A stretch of DNA of 64,000 nucleotides from an uncultured Victivallales bacterium (GTDB lineage Bacteria > Verrucomicrobiota > Lentisphaeria > Oligosphaerales > JAFGRS01): NCBI GenBank assembly GCA_903837355.1, contig CAILUI010000238.1, positions 1 to 64,000 of the forward strand. Reading direction: 5' to 3'. Below, piece after piece: positions 1-8,999 of the stretch. The notes below the pieces were generated by a model. That model was not told the origin of the DNA. It saw only the letters and a list, made by a program, of their open reading frames with translations, and did no database searches. Both the position numbers and the translations under genes were made by a program. Within the stretch, counting starts at the first letter, position 1. Each line of letters opens with the position of its first letter.

Positions 1-300
1 CGCCCCTGTGCTTGCCCTCCCGTTCGCAGCGCCCAGGACTGAGGGCCCTTGGGGCAAGGGCCGGCGGCGCGGCGGGGTGGCGTTGCCGCCCCTGTGCTTG
101 CCCTCCAGTTTGCGGCGCCCAGGACGAGGGCCCTTGGGGCAAGGGCCGGCGGCGCGGCGGGGTGGCGTTGCCAGCCCCTGTGCTTGCCCTCCAGTTCGCA
201 GCGCCCAGGACGAGGGCCCTTGGGGCAAGGGCCGGCGGGGCGCCGGGGTGGCGTTGCCGCCCCTGTGCTTGCCCTCCAGTTCGCTTCTCCGAGGGCCCTG
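1..300. repeat. Tandem array of about 86-bp units with an internal hairpin
   Basis: About 3.5 copies of an 85-86 bp GC-rich unit begin near positions 1, 87, 172 and 258, with a few substitutions between copies. The first three copies each contain a perfect 8-bp stem (GGCCCTTG / CAAGGGCC) around a GGG loop, at 44-62, 129-147 and 215-233. The fourth copy is cut short and lacks the hairpin. The array sits just past the mutS2 stop codon, so the hairpins would form in the 3' end of that transcript. It probably continues beyond the left edge of the window. It is readable in several frames, but these readings are only proline/arginine-rich translations of the repeat. Confidence 0.85.
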
Positions 301-309
301 GCGGGGGGC

Positions 310-2697
310 TCAGAGCGTCACCACGGTCGCGCCGGCTCCGCCGGGATCCTTCTCCCCACCGAGGCGGAAGCGGCGCACCAGTTTCTGAGTCCGGAGCCAC
401 TCGTGGATGCCGGCGCGCAAGCGTCCGGTGCCGTAACCGTGGATGACGCGGACCTCGCTGATTCCGGCGAGGGCGGCGCGGTCGAGGAATTGGTCAAGCC
501 GGGCGAGGGCCTCGTCGACGTGCAGGCCGACCAGGTTGACCTCGGTGGCGGTGGGGCCCTGTGGCCGCGGCCGTTGCACGCTGACGGTTGAGGCGGTGGG
601 GGCCGGCTGGGGGGAGCGGCCGAGTTCGCGGACCTCGACAGTGAAGGGAAGGCCGCCGACCTCGACGCGGGCGCTATGGCCATGGTCGGTGATGGTGAGG
701 ATGGTACCATGGGCCTGGAGCTTCTCGACCCAGACGCGGCGGCCGACGGCGATCTGCGCGGTGGGCAGGGGGTGGGCGGGGCGGGGGGCGGTTTGGTCGG
801 CGCCCTCGCGCAGACGGCGAGAGTGCTCTTCGAGAGTGTGGCGTGCCGCGGCCGCCATGGCGGAGGCCGCAGCCGCGGGCTGCGTGGCGGCTTCGCGGAT
901 CTGGCGCAGGCGGTTTTCGATCTCGCGGCGGGCGTTCTCGACGATGCCGGAGGCTTGCTGATAGGCCTCATGGAGCAGCCGTCGGCGTTCCTGGCGCAGC
1001 TCCTGTAGTTCCTGGCGGACGCTCTCACGCTCCTGCACGAGGGTATCGCGGGCGCCGCGGGCATCGCGTTCCGAGTCAGCGAGGCGGCGTTGGTCGTCTT
1101 CCATACTGGCGAGGATCTGTTCCAGGCGCAGGTGATCGGAGGAGAGCATTTTCTCGGCGGCGTTGAGCACGTCAGCGGGGAGGTGCAGACGGCGGGCGAT
1201 CAGCAGGGCATGGCTGGCGCCGGGGCGCCCGAGATCGAGGGTGTACTCGGGTTTGAGGGTATCGGTGTTGAAGCGCACCGCGGCATTCCGCATCTGCCGT
1301 TGGTCCTGGACGAACTGTTTGACGATGCCGAGGTGGGTGGTCGCCAGGGTGAGAGTCTGGCGGGCGGCCAACTGCTGCAGGATAGCGCAGGCGAGGGCGC
1401 CGCCCTCGATGGGGTCGGTCCCCGCGCCGAGTTCGTCGAGCAGGATCAGACTATGCCCGTGGCGGGACTGCTCGAACACTGCGGTAAGGTGGCGGATGTG
1501 AGCGCTGAAGGTGCTGAGGTTGGCCTGGAGGGACTGCTCGTCGCCGATGTCGGCAAAGACCTGGTCAAAGCGGGCGAATTCGCTGCGTGGGTCAGCGGGG
1601 ACGGGCAGGCCGCTGTGGGCCAGGAGGGTGAGCAGGCCGACGGTCTTCAGGGCGACGGTCTTGCCGCCGGTGTTGGAGCCCGTGATGACGACGGCCTTGA
1701 CGCCGCCGGGCGGGTCGAAGTCGAGGGGTACGAGATCGGCGCCGCGCCCCTCCTGGCGCAGGTGTTTTTCGAGGAGGGGGTGTCGGGCCTGGAAGAGGCG
1801 GAGGCGGGGTCCTTGGCGCGGGAGGACGCAGCGGAAGGCGACGGCCCAGCGGCCGACGGCGAAGGCGGCGTCGAGGGTGGTCAGGCTGGCCAGGGTGTCG
1901 AGCACGAGCGGCAGGGCGTGATGCACATCGGCACTGAGGGCGGCGAGGATGCGCAGGACCTCGTCGCGCTCCTGGAGCCGGACATCGGCGAGGTCGTTGC
2001 CGAGGGGTATGGAGGTCGAGGGTTCGACGAAGAGGGTGCGGCCGCTGTTTGAGTGGTCGTGGACGATGCCGGGCAGCGAGCCGCGTTGTTCGCGGCGGAC
2101 GGGGATCACGAAGCGGCCGTTGCGCAGGGTGACGAACGACTCCTGGATCACGTCGGCGAGGCCCGGCTCTTTGAGGAGTCGTTCCAGGCTGCGCTGGACG
2201 GCGTGTTCGAGGTGGGAGGCGCGTTGGCGCAGGGCATGGAGGGCGGGGCTGGCGCTATCGAGTACGGCACCGGCGGTATCGAGGCTCCGGTGCAGGTCGG
2301 TGGCGAGCGGTGCGCAGAGGTGGGTCCGGGCCGCCAGGGCGCGCAGGGCGGGTCGGGGCTGACAGGGTTCACTGCGGAGGAAGGCGGCGACCTCGGCGGC
2401 GGCATCGAGGAGCCCGCGCACGAGGAGCAGTTCCGGGCCATCGAGCACGGCGCCTTCGGGAGCCGCGCGCCGGAGGGGTGCTTCAGGGTCGTCGAAAAAC
2501 ACCCCTGGGAGGGCGGTTCCGGTGTCAAGGACGGCGAGGACGTCGGCATAGAGGTCGGAGCGGGGCAGATCGTCCGCGGTGCGCAGGGCGGGCCGGATGG
2601 CCTGGACGAGGGCGCGACCGCGGGACGTCTGAGCGTAGCCGCCGATGGTGTCGAGGAGGGGACCGAACTCGAGGACAGTAAGGGCGTGTGGGTCCAT
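310..2697 (-). CDS. mutS2: MutS2 family DNA mismatch/ribosome-rescue ATPase with Smr domain
   Basis: The product is 795 residues, normal for MutS2. Walker A reads GSNTGGKT near residue 340 (the family usually has GPNTGGKT), followed by a Walker B/D-loop LILLDELGAGTDP and a long coiled coil. A C-terminal Smr domain spans about residues 717-795 with the HGYGTG motif. The usual LDLR/LDLH nuclease motif reads VNLV here, so nuclease activity may be reduced. MutS2 proteins act on branched DNA or on collided ribosomes. The ATG at 2697 overlaps the TGA of the upstream asnB by one base (TGATG), so the start was placed there and a longer arginine/proline-rich extension was discarded. Coupling of mutS2 to a glycan gene is unexpected. 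Confidence 0.95.
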   Translation of the reverse strand: MDPHALTVLEFGPLLDTIGGYAQTSRGRALVQAIRPALRTADDLPRSDLYADVLAVLDTGTALPGVFFDDPEAPLRRAAPEGAVLDGPELLLVRGLLDAAAEVAAFLRSEPCQPRPALRALAARTHLCAPLATDLHRSLDTAGAVLDSASPALHALRQRASHLEHAVQRSLERLLKEPGLADVIQESFVTLRNGRFVIPVRREQRGSLPGIVHDHSNSGRTLFVEPSTSIPLGNDLADVRLQERDEVLRILAALSADVHHALPLVLDTLASLTTLDAAFAVGRWAVAFRCVLPRQGPRLRLFQARHPLLEKHLRQEGRGADLVPLDFDPPGGVKAVVITGSNTGGKTVALKTVGLLTLLAHSGLPVPADPRSEFARFDQVFADIGDEQSLQANLSTFSAHIRHLTAVFEQSRHGHSLILLDELGAGTDPIEGGALACAILQQLAARQTLTLATTHLGIVKQFVQDQRQMRNAAVRFNTDTLKPEYTLDLGRPGASHALLIARRLHLPADVLNAAEKMLSSDHLRLEQILASMEDDQRRLADSERDARGARDTLVQERESVRQELQELRQERRRLLHEAYQQASGIVENARREIENRLRQIREAATQPAAAASAMAAAARHTLEEHSRRLREGADQTAPRPAHPLPTAQIAVGRRVWVEKLQAHGTILTITDHGHSARVEVGGLPFTVEVRELGRSPQPAPTASTVSVQRPRPQGPTATEVNLVGLHVDEALARLDQFLDRAALAGISEVRVIHGYGTGRLRAGIHEWLRTQKLVRRFRLGGEKDPGGAGATVVTL

Positions 2698-4595
2698 CAG
2701 CGGAGGGGCCTGTAGACATCTTCGAGCCAGAAGCGGAAACAGAGTACGGACCAGAGGCGGAAGCTGTGGTCCTGAGTGCCGTTGAGGTGTTCCTCGGCAA
2801 GACGGCGCAGGGTGGCGTTGTTGAAGAGGCCATCCAGATCCCAGTCCTTCTGCCAGAGCACGGTCTCGCGGACCAGCCCCGCCAGTTCGCCGCGCAACCA
2901 GGCTGAGAGGGGGACGCCGAACCCGCGTTTGCCGCGCTGGCTGATCTCGGGCGGAAGGAGGTCGGCGACGGCGGCGCGGAGCAGGCGTTTGCGCTGGCGC
3001 AGGCCGACGCGGTAGTGGCGGGGTAAGCGGGTGACGAAGTCGATCAGTTCGTGATCCATGAAGGGCGAGCGGACCTCGAGGGAGAACATCATGCTGGCGA
3101 TGTCGACTTTGCAGAGCAGATCGCCGGGCAGGTACTCGACGAGGTCCAGTTCCATGAAGCGTTCGACGCCCTCGATGGCGGTTCCGGCCTGGAGGAGGGT
3201 CTTCCAGGCTTCGAGGCGGTCGATGACCTCGGGGCCTTCGGGGGCGGCCATGAGTTCGGCACGCCACTCGCGGGAGAAGATACCCTGGAAGCCCATGTAG
3301 GCCTCCAAGGGGGGCGCGCCGAGGGCGGTGACGAGGCGACGCAGGGTGGTGGCGGTGGTGCGCTGGGCGCGCGCCTGGGGGAGCAGGGCGAGGGCCGCGT
3401 CGCTAAGGGTCCGGCGGAGGGCTGGCGGGACGCCGCGGAGAAGGCGATGCAGGGCCATCACCTGATAGCGCTGGTAGCCGCCGAACAGTTCGTCGCCGCC
3501 GTCACCACTGAGGGCGACGGTGACGCCGCTGCGGGCGAACTGGGAGAGCAGGGCGGTCGGCAGGATGGACGAGTCGGAGAACGGCTCGCCGCAGTGGCGT
3601 ACCAGGCGGCGCAGGAGCGCGATGTCGCGGGGTTCGGCCTCCTGAGTGGCGTGCAGCGTACCCAGGTGTTGAGCGGCGGTCTGGGCGTAGGCGCGCTCGT
3701 CGTAGCGGGGTTCGGCGAAGCCGATGGTGAAGGTATGAACGGGGTTGGGCAGGTGTGCCTGCATCAGAGCGGTGATAGCGGTCGAATCGAGGCCGCCGCT
3801 TAAGAAAGCGCCGAGGGGGACCTCGGCTTCGAGCCGTTTCTGCACGGCAGCATCGAGGAGTTCGCGGGTACGGGCGGCGGCATCCCGGAAGCTGATACGT
3901 TCCTTGGGTTCACACTGCGGGTGCCAGTAGCGCCGGAGTCGGGCGGACCCAGCGCCGAGGGCGACGGTCAGGACCGAGGCGGGGGGCAGTTTGTTGACAC
4001 CAGCGAAGATGGTACGGGGGGCGGGGATGTAGCCGAGGCTGAAGTAGTCCGCACAGGCTTGCCGGTCGATCTGCCGAGGGGTGCCGGGGAAGCGCCGGAG
4101 GGAGGCGAGTTCGCTGGCGAAGGCGAGGGTCCCTGCGCGGGTGATGCAGTAGTTCAGCGGCTTCTGGCCGAGGCGGTCGCGGGCGAGCATGAGGGTCCGG
4201 GTGCGGGTGTCGACGATGGCGAAGGCGAACATCCCGCAGAGGTCATCGACGAGCTGGTCTCCGGACTCTTCGTAGAGATGGACCAGGACTTCGGTGTCCG
4301 TGGACGTAGAGAAGATATGGCCCCTGGTCTGGAGTTCGGCGCGCAGTTCGCGGTGGTTGTAGATCTCGCCGTTGAAGGCAACCCAGATGGTGCCGTCCTC
4401 GTTGCTGAGGGGCTGGTGGCCGGACTCCAGGCCGATGATCGATAGGCGACGGGCGGCGAGGCCCCAGTGGGAGCCCGTCTGGATACCCTCGTCGTCTGGG
4501 CCACGGTGGGCGAGGGCCGCGGCCATGGCCGACAACAGGGCGGGGTCGGGCGACCGTGCCTGTCGCGTCTCAAACAGTCCGGCAATTCCGCACAT
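2697..4595 (-). CDS. asnB: Asparagine synthase (glutamine-hydrolysing)-like amidotransferase
   Basis: The 632-residue protein starts MCGIAG, so Cys2 is available as the N-terminal nucleophile of the class II glutamine amidotransferase domain (about residues 2-215, with RLSIIG, NGEIYN and DTEVL motifs). The C-terminal synthetase domain has the pyrophosphatase-loop signature SGGLDST near residue 262. Family members move ammonia from glutamine to a beta-carboxyl adenylate. In surface-glycan clusters such paralogues often amidate a uronic acid or an oligosaccharide precursor rather than make free asparagine. It lies between glycosyltransferase genes and mutS2, and a second copy (11414-13273) supports a dedicated glycan role. 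That role is inference. Confidence 0.9.
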   Translation of the reverse strand: MCGIAGLFETRQARSPDPALLSAMAAALAHRGPDDEGIQTGSHWGLAARRLSIIGLESGHQPLSNEDGTIWVAFNGEIYNHRELRAELQTRGHIFSTSTDTEVLVHLYEESGDQLVDDLCGMFAFAIVDTRTRTLMLARDRLGQKPLNYCITRAGTLAFASELASLRRFPGTPRQIDRQACADYFSLGYIPAPRTIFAGVNKLPPASVLTVALGAGSARLRRYWHPQCEPKERISFRDAAARTRELLDAAVQKRLEAEVPLGAFLSGGLDSTAITALMQAHLPNPVHTFTIGFAEPRYDERAYAQTAAQHLGTLHATQEAEPRDIALLRRLVRHCGEPFSDSSILPTALLSQFARSGVTVALSGDGGDELFGGYQRYQVMALHRLLRGVPPALRRTLSDAALALLPQARAQRTTATTLRRLVTALGAPPLEAYMGFQGIFSREWRAELMAAPEGPEVIDRLEAWKTLLQAGTAIEGVERFMELDLVEYLPGDLLCKVDIASMMFSLEVRSPFMDHELIDFVTRLPRHYRVGLRQRKRLLRAAVADLLPPEISQRGKRGFGVPLSAWLRGELAGLVRETVLWQKDWDLDGLFNNATLRRLAEEHLNGTQDHSFRLWSVLCFRFWLEDVYRPLR

Positions 4596-4624
4596 ATTTT
4601 TTCAGCCTGGATGAATTACGGTCA

Positions 4625-5356
4625 CTAGCGATTAAGCAACCAGCGCGCCAGGAAGGCGATGCTGGGGAGCAGGACGCCGGCGCCATGGGTGCGGGCGATG
4701 CGGAAGGTCTCGCGGCGGGCGAGGGCACGCCGGTGCCGGGCGAAGCCGCCGGGGCGCATGGAGACGAGGGGCTGATCGAGGACGCGGACGCGGCAGCCCG
4801 CGCGGGTTGTCCGGTAGATGAACTCGTAGTCGGCACTGACGGCATAGTCTTCGCTGAAGCCCCCGAGGCGATCGTAGACGCGGTGTCGGACAAAGCAGCC
4901 GGGGTGGGGGATCGGCATGAGCAGGGGCAGCCAGCGGAGGCGGCGGGGGCGTTGGACGCGCAGGACGGGAGCGCCGGGAGCCGTGCGGTACTGGATTGGG
5001 GCGACGACGAGATCGGCGGCGGGGTCGTCCGCGAAGGCCTGCAGGACCGTGGCGGCGGCCTGGGGTTCATACCAGTCGTCGGCATTGAGGATGAAGACGA
5101 GGTCGGTGTTGAGGTGCTGTAGCGCCTGATTCCAGGCGGCGGGGATACCGGCGGCGCCGGGGCGGCGGGATTGCGTTTCGAGGCGCACGTCGAGGCGGGC
5201 GGCACGGATGCGCTCGAGGGTATCATCTTCTGAGCCGCCATCGACGATGATGTACTGGCTGGGCGGGGGTTGTTGCGCCGCGACGGACCGCAAGGTATCG
5301 GCGATGGTCTTGCCGGCATTGAGGCAGATGGTGATGACGCCGTAGGAGGGGGTCAT
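4625..5356 (-). CDS. Glycosyltransferase family 2
   Basis: A 243-residue GT-A type glycosyltransferase. The N-terminus has a nucleotide-binding strand (ITICLNAGKTI), then VDGGSEDDT and the metal-binding LNADDW motif. This layout is typical of WcaE-like family 2 enzymes that add one sugar to a lipid-linked or surface glycan. The ATG at 5356 overlaps the stop of the upstream polymerase-like gene by 4 bp (ATGA), which fixes the start and implies coupled translation. No membrane segment is evident, so it should be cytoplasmic and peripheral. Donor and acceptor sugars cannot be read from the sequence. Confidence 0.9.
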   Translation of the reverse strand: MTPSYGVITICLNAGKTIADTLRSVAAQQPPPSQYIIVDGGSEDDTLERIRAARLDVRLETQSRRPGAAGIPAAWNQALQHLNTDLVFILNADDWYEPQAAATVLQAFADDPAADLVVAPIQYRTAPGAPVLRVQRPRRLRWLPLLMPIPHPGCFVRHRVYDRLGGFSEDYAVSADYEFIYRTTRAGCRVRVLDQPLVSMRPGGFARHRRALARRETFRIARTHGAGVLLPSIAFLARWLLNR

Positions 5357-6666
5357 GCTTGCCCGTCGACAGCCGGGGCTGTGGCCGCTAAGGGGGCAGT
5401 GCTGGCGGCCTTCCACGCCGTTGCCGCGAGCAGTCCGAGGGTGACCCAGATCCAGCGCTTGCTGAGGAGGTCATCCCACAGCGAGGCGAGGCAGATGCCG
5501 AGGACGGCGGCGACCAGGAGGTGCGCGGTGAGGCCGTGGGCGCCACGGGTGAGCAGCCAGAGGAAGGCGCCGAGGGCGCCGAGGGCAGGGACCCCGAAGG
5601 CGGTAGCGAGGTTGAGGTACTCGTTATGCGCATCCATATAGGCGAGGAAGGAGGGTGTGAGGTGTTCCATGTGGTACTCGGCCAGCACACGCCGGGCCAG
5701 GGCGGGCTTCACGGCCTCGGGGTAGCCTTGGCGTACGGCGGATCGACCGAGGCCAAAGACGAGGGTGCGGGCATCGCGGCAGAGCAGGTTGAGGTAGGCG
5801 CCCTGGTGGATCATGTACATGCCCGGGGTCCGGGCGTTGACGTAGGGCGCCTCGGTCTGGAGCGGGAAGAAGGGGATGAGGATGGTGAGGTAGAAGAGAG
5901 CGAAGGTAGCGGCGAGAGCGGCGCCGGCGGCGCGGCGAACGAGGCGGCGCTGCGGGGTGGGTGTGAGGGCCGTGACGGCGCCGAGGATGAGGGCGCCGCT
6001 GAGCAGCAGATGGCGGCTGGCGGTCAGCAAGAGAGGAAGGAGGAGGGCCAGGAGCACGGCGGCAACGGCCAGCAGGCGCCGGGGCGGTGGCGCGGCGTCG
6101 GTCCCCTGCCCTGCTTCGGCGCCGCTCAGAGTGAGGAGTGCGCAGGCCACCGGCAGGATGCCGAATGAAGCGAGCAGATTGGGGTTGCCGAAGGTGAAGC
6201 CGTAGCGGGTGGCCAGGAAGCCAAGGGTCGAGCCGACATAGGCCGAGTGGGGCTGCACCAGGCCGGTCGCCACCTGCAGCAGCCCGACCAGCCACAGTGC
6301 GACGGCGACGGCGACCGCGTAGCGCCACCGTCCGCGCGGGCCGAGGGCAGTGCGGCTGAAGAAGGCGTAGAGCAGGCCCATGTAGGCGAAGATGCCGAGT
6401 TCGTAGAGATCCGGCCTGCCAGGCAGGCGGGTCAAGGTGGCGAGGACAGCCCACGCGCCAAAGGCGGCGAGAGAGGCATCGGGCAGGTGCAGCCAGCGCC
6501 GCCAATCGGCGCGTTGCAGCACGGCGGCGAGGAAGAGCGGGAGGAGCAGGTCGTGGACGTAGAGCGAGCCAGCGAGCCGCAGCGGGCACGGCAACAAGGC
6601 CAGGTACAGCCAAGCGCCCAGGTGGTAGAGGCGTTCGCTGCGGGTGATGTCGGGCGGGCGGTCCAT
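5353..6666 (-). CDS. O-antigen ligase/polymerase-like polytopic membrane protein
   Basis: A 437-residue, very hydrophobic protein with about 10-12 predicted membrane helices. A large extracytoplasmic loop lies between about residues 245 and 365 and includes YVNARTPGMY and the stretch around YMDAHNEYLNLATAFG. This combination (polytopic, one long periplasmic loop, and the HNEYL-type motif near the C-terminus) matches the Wzy/WaaL/RfaL O-antigen ligase superfamily. It would polymerise or ligate the glycan built by the neighbouring transferases. It is coupled to the downstream GT2 by an ATGA overlap. Whether it is a polymerase or a ligase is not decidable from sequence. Confidence 0.82.
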   Translation of the reverse strand: MDRPPDITRSERLYHLGAWLYLALLPCPLRLAGSLYVHDLLLPLFLAAVLQRADWRRWLHLPDASLAAFGAWAVLATLTRLPGRPDLYELGIFAYMGLLYAFFSRTALGPRGRWRYAVAVAVALWLVGLLQVATGLVQPHSAYVGSTLGFLATRYGFTFGNPNLLASFGILPVACALLTLSGAEAGQGTDAAPPPRRLLAVAAVLLALLLPLLLTASRHLLLSGALILGAVTALTPTPQRRLVRRAAGAALAATFALFYLTILIPFFPLQTEAPYVNARTPGMYMIHQGAYLNLLCRDARTLVFGLGRSAVRQGYPEAVKPALARRVLAEYHMEHLTPSFLAYMDAHNEYLNLATAFGVPALGALGAFLWLLTRGAHGLTAHLLVAAVLGICLASLWDDLLSKRWIWVTLGLLAATAWKAASTAPLAATAPAVDGQA

Positions 6667-6686
6667 GCGCGGGGAGCGGGCGGCGG

Positions 6687-7613
6687 TCAGCGGGGGTCCC
6701 GGCCGCCGTCGGGAAGCGGGCGTGGCCCCTGGGTCCGGCGGAGGTCGGCAAGTTGTTCGGCGAGGAGGCCAAGCAGCAGTGTGAACAGGGCGGAGAGGAG
6801 GAGCACGGCGGCGCCCTGGGAGACGACGTGGTTCCTCAGGTAGCAGCGCGCGGTCCAGGCCAGGCCGAGAGCGGCCATGGAGACGGCGGCGGGGAGGAAA
6901 AGGTTGAGGGGGTGGAAGAGCATGACCATGTTGATGATGGCCCGGACGGTGGCGAGGGCATCGCGCAGGCCGATGGTACTGGGGCGGCCCTGGCGCTCGC
7001 GGATCTGGATAGGCTCTTCGAGGACGAGGCAGCGGTGGTTGATGAAGAGCAGCGCGATGGTGTCGCTGTAGGCCATGGTATCGGGACAGAGGTGGAGGAC
7101 CTGCTGCGCCATGCGGGTATCGACGATCTTCATGCCGCTGTTGAGGTCATGGACCGGGACGCTCATCAAGCTTCTGGCCAGCAGGCGGATCAGCCGTTTG
7201 CCGATGGCGCGGCCCAGGCTGGCGTCCTTCTGGCCGCGGCGCGAGCCGATGACCATATCGGCGTCGGTGCGGCAGATGGCGTCGTAGAGGCGCCGCACGT
7301 CCTCGAGGCGGTGCTGGCCGTCTGCGTCCATGGTAATGGTATAGCGCGTGCGCGCGGCAGCGACCCCGGTCTTCAGGGCTCCGCCGTAGCCGCGGTTGAG
7401 CTTGTGGCGCAAGACCCGCACATGCTCACTCGCGAGGGCCGCCAAGAGGTCGCGGCTACCGTCGCTGGAGCCGTCATCGACGAGGATGACCTCAGCGGGA
7501 AGAGCGGCGGCGAAAGGCAGCAGTTCGGCCAGGAACGCCGGCAGGGCAGCGGCCTCGTTGTAGACGGGGACAACGAGAGTCAGGCTGGCAGGATCTGGGC
7601 GCTCGGGGCTCAT
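6687..7613 (-). CDS. DPM1-like polyprenyl-phosphate glycosyltransferase (GT2) with C-terminal membrane helices
   Basis: A 308-residue family 2 glycosyltransferase. Motifs include VPVYNEAAALP, DDGSSDGS, GGALKTG, the DADGQH metal site and GSRRGQKDAS, as in dolichyl/undecaprenyl-phosphate mannosyl- or glucosyl-transferases. The last about 80 residues form two hydrophobic helices, as in GtrB/ArnC relatives. It should charge a polyprenyl phosphate with a sugar for use by the GT-C membrane transferases nearby. The ATG at 7613 overlaps the stop of the aminotransferase gene by 4 bp, so a longer arginine-rich start was rejected. Confidence 0.9.
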   Translation of the reverse strand: MSPERPDPASLTLVVPVYNEAAALPAFLAELLPFAAALPAEVILVDDGSSDGSRDLLAALASEHVRVLRHKLNRGYGGALKTGVAAARTRYTITMDADGQHRLEDVRRLYDAICRTDADMVIGSRRGQKDASLGRAIGKRLIRLLARSLMSVPVHDLNSGMKIVDTRMAQQVLHLCPDTMAYSDTIALLFINHRCLVLEEPIQIRERQGRPSTIGLRDALATVRAIINMVMLFHPLNLFLPAAVSMAALGLAWTARCYLRNHVVSQGAAVLLLSALFTLLLGLLAEQLADLRRTQGPRPLPDGGRDPR

Positions 7614-8755
7614 GATGGGAGGGCGAGCCAGGCGTTGACGGCGGCGATGACGCGGTCGCACTGCTCGTTGGTCAGTTGGCCGTGAATGGGGAGGCTCAGG
7701 ATCCGTTCGCAGGCGGCTTCGGTGCGGCTCAGGGGGCCGGCGGGCAGCGGCAGTCGGTTCTGGTAGGCAGGCTGCCGGTGGATGGGAACGGGGTAGTGGA
7801 TGAGGCTGCCAATCTGGTGCTCTTTGAGGAAGAGTCGCAGGGCCTCGCGGCGGGGGTGCTGGACGACATACTGGTGGTACACGGGTTCGGTCCCGGGGAA
7901 GGTTCGGGGCAGCACGAGCGCCGAGCCCGTGAAGGCGGCCGTGTAGCGGGCGGCGATGGCCTGGCGGCGGCGGTTTTCGGTCTCGAGATGCGGGAGTTTG
8001 ACGGCGAGCAGAGCGGCCTGGAGCGGGTCGAGGCGGGAGTTCATGCCGGCGATGTGGCTGATGTAGCGCTCCTTCCAGCCGTACTCGCGCAGCAGGCGCA
8101 ACTGCGTCGCGACGGCAGGGTCAGCGCTGGTCACGGCGCCACCGTCACCCAGGGCGCCGAGGTTCTTGGTCGGGTAGAAGCTGAAGGTGCCAGCCTGGCC
8201 CCAGGCCCCCACCCGCCGGCCGGCGATGCGGGCGCCGTGTGCCTGGGCGCAGTCTTCGAGGACGACCAGGCCGAACTCGGCGGCGACGGCGAGGATGGCG
8301 GGAAGATCGGCGGGCTGGCCGTAGAGGTGTACGGGGAGCACGGCCTTGAGGCGGCCGGCGTGGCCGGCGGCCAGGGTGCGGCAGGCCCGGCGCAGGCACT
8401 CCGGGTCGAGGGTAAAGCGCTCGGGGTCGATATCCACGAGGGCGGGTGTGGCGCCGACCGACTCGATGGCCGCCACGGTGGCAACGGCGGTATGGGCGAC
8501 GGTGATGACCACGTCACCCGGGCCGATGCCGCAGGCGCGCAGGGCGAGGATGAGGGCGTCGGTGCCGGAGGCGCAGCCGACCGCGTAGGGAGTACCGACG
8601 AACTGGGCGAAGGCTTGCTCGAAGGCCTCGACCTCCTTACCGCCGATGTACCAGCCGCTATCGAGGACGCGCAGGGCCGCGGCGCGGAGTTCGTCTTTGT
8701 AGGCCTCGTAGTTGGCCTTGAGGTCGGAGGGGAGGATGAAGGAGGTGTCTGACAT
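7610..8755 (-). CDS. DegT/DnrJ/EryC1/StrS-family sugar aminotransferase
   Basis: A 381-residue PLP-dependent aminotransferase of the family that aminates nucleotide-bound keto sugars. Visible motifs are the SGTDALILALRA cofactor pocket, DIDPERFTLDP, LEDCAQAHGA (the Asp that contacts the PLP ring nitrogen) and SFYPTKNLGALGDGG, whose lysine near residue 195 would form the Schiff base. The length is normal. It probably makes an amino sugar for the surface glycan, with the keto-sugar precursor supplied by an epimerase/dehydratase such as the gene at 9000-9992. The next gene (GT2, 6687-7613) is coupled by an ATGA overlap. Confidence 0.92.
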   Translation of the reverse strand: MSDTSFILPSDLKANYEAYKDELRAAALRVLDSGWYIGGKEVEAFEQAFAQFVGTPYAVGCASGTDALILALRACGIGPGDVVITVAHTAVATVAAIESVGATPALVDIDPERFTLDPECLRRACRTLAAGHAGRLKAVLPVHLYGQPADLPAILAVAAEFGLVVLEDCAQAHGARIAGRRVGAWGQAGTFSFYPTKNLGALGDGGAVTSADPAVATQLRLLREYGWKERYISHIAGMNSRLDPLQAALLAVKLPHLETENRRRQAIAARYTAAFTGSALVLPRTFPGTEPVYHQYVVQHPRREALRLFLKEHQIGSLIHYPVPIHRQPAYQNRLPLPAGPLSRTEAACERILSLPIHGQLTNEQCDRVIAAVNAWLALPS

Positions 8756-8796
8756 GGTGGTAGATCAGCTTTCACAGGCGTCCCACAGGACGCCAA

Positions 8797-8910
8797 GGCT
8801 GTTAGGTACTCAGGCTGTAGACTGTTAGGTCCTACCTCGGGGCATTTTGCGTTTCCGGATTCGGGCCCGGTGTTGTAACCTAATAGCCTACAGACTAAAA
8901 CGCTACAGCC
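8797..8910. repeat. Cluster of short repeats in both orientations in an intergenic gap
   Basis: The 244-bp gap between the epimerase and aminotransferase genes holds 8-11 nt words that recur in both orientations. GGCTGTTAGGT (8797-8807) faces ACCTAATAGCC (8878-8888) with one mismatch. GGCTGTAG (8813-8820) faces CTACAGCC (8903-8910). CTGTTAGGT occurs twice on the left arm. The arms could fold into a nested hairpin in the transcript. No ORF crosses it with any recognisable product. The rest of the gap (8756-8796 and 8911-8999) shows nothing else that I can name. Confidence 0.55.
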
Positions 8911-8999
8911 TCTGGGTCTTCCATGGGACGAGTGTGATTAGCTTCCCAGGCTGGAACCATAGTGGGTCCACAGGCGGCCTGCAACGGCGCGCGGCGGTC

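Noticed and set aside
1-300. CRISPR array
   Set aside because: The units are about 86 bp, adjacent with no unique spacers, and no cas genes are present.
1-591. Open frames across the left-edge repeat
   Set aside because: Their translations are the proline/arginine-rich reading of the tandem repeat, and the rest is antisense to mutS2.
2698-3267. N-terminal extension of mutS2
   Set aside because: It overlaps the coding frame of asnB, is arginine/proline-rich and has no MutS2 similarity; the ATG at 2697 fits the family.
5624-6772. Alternative 382-codon frame over the polymerase-like gene
   Set aside because: It is an arginine/proline-rich frame on the same strand; the overlapping frame has the expected membrane helices and coupled starts.
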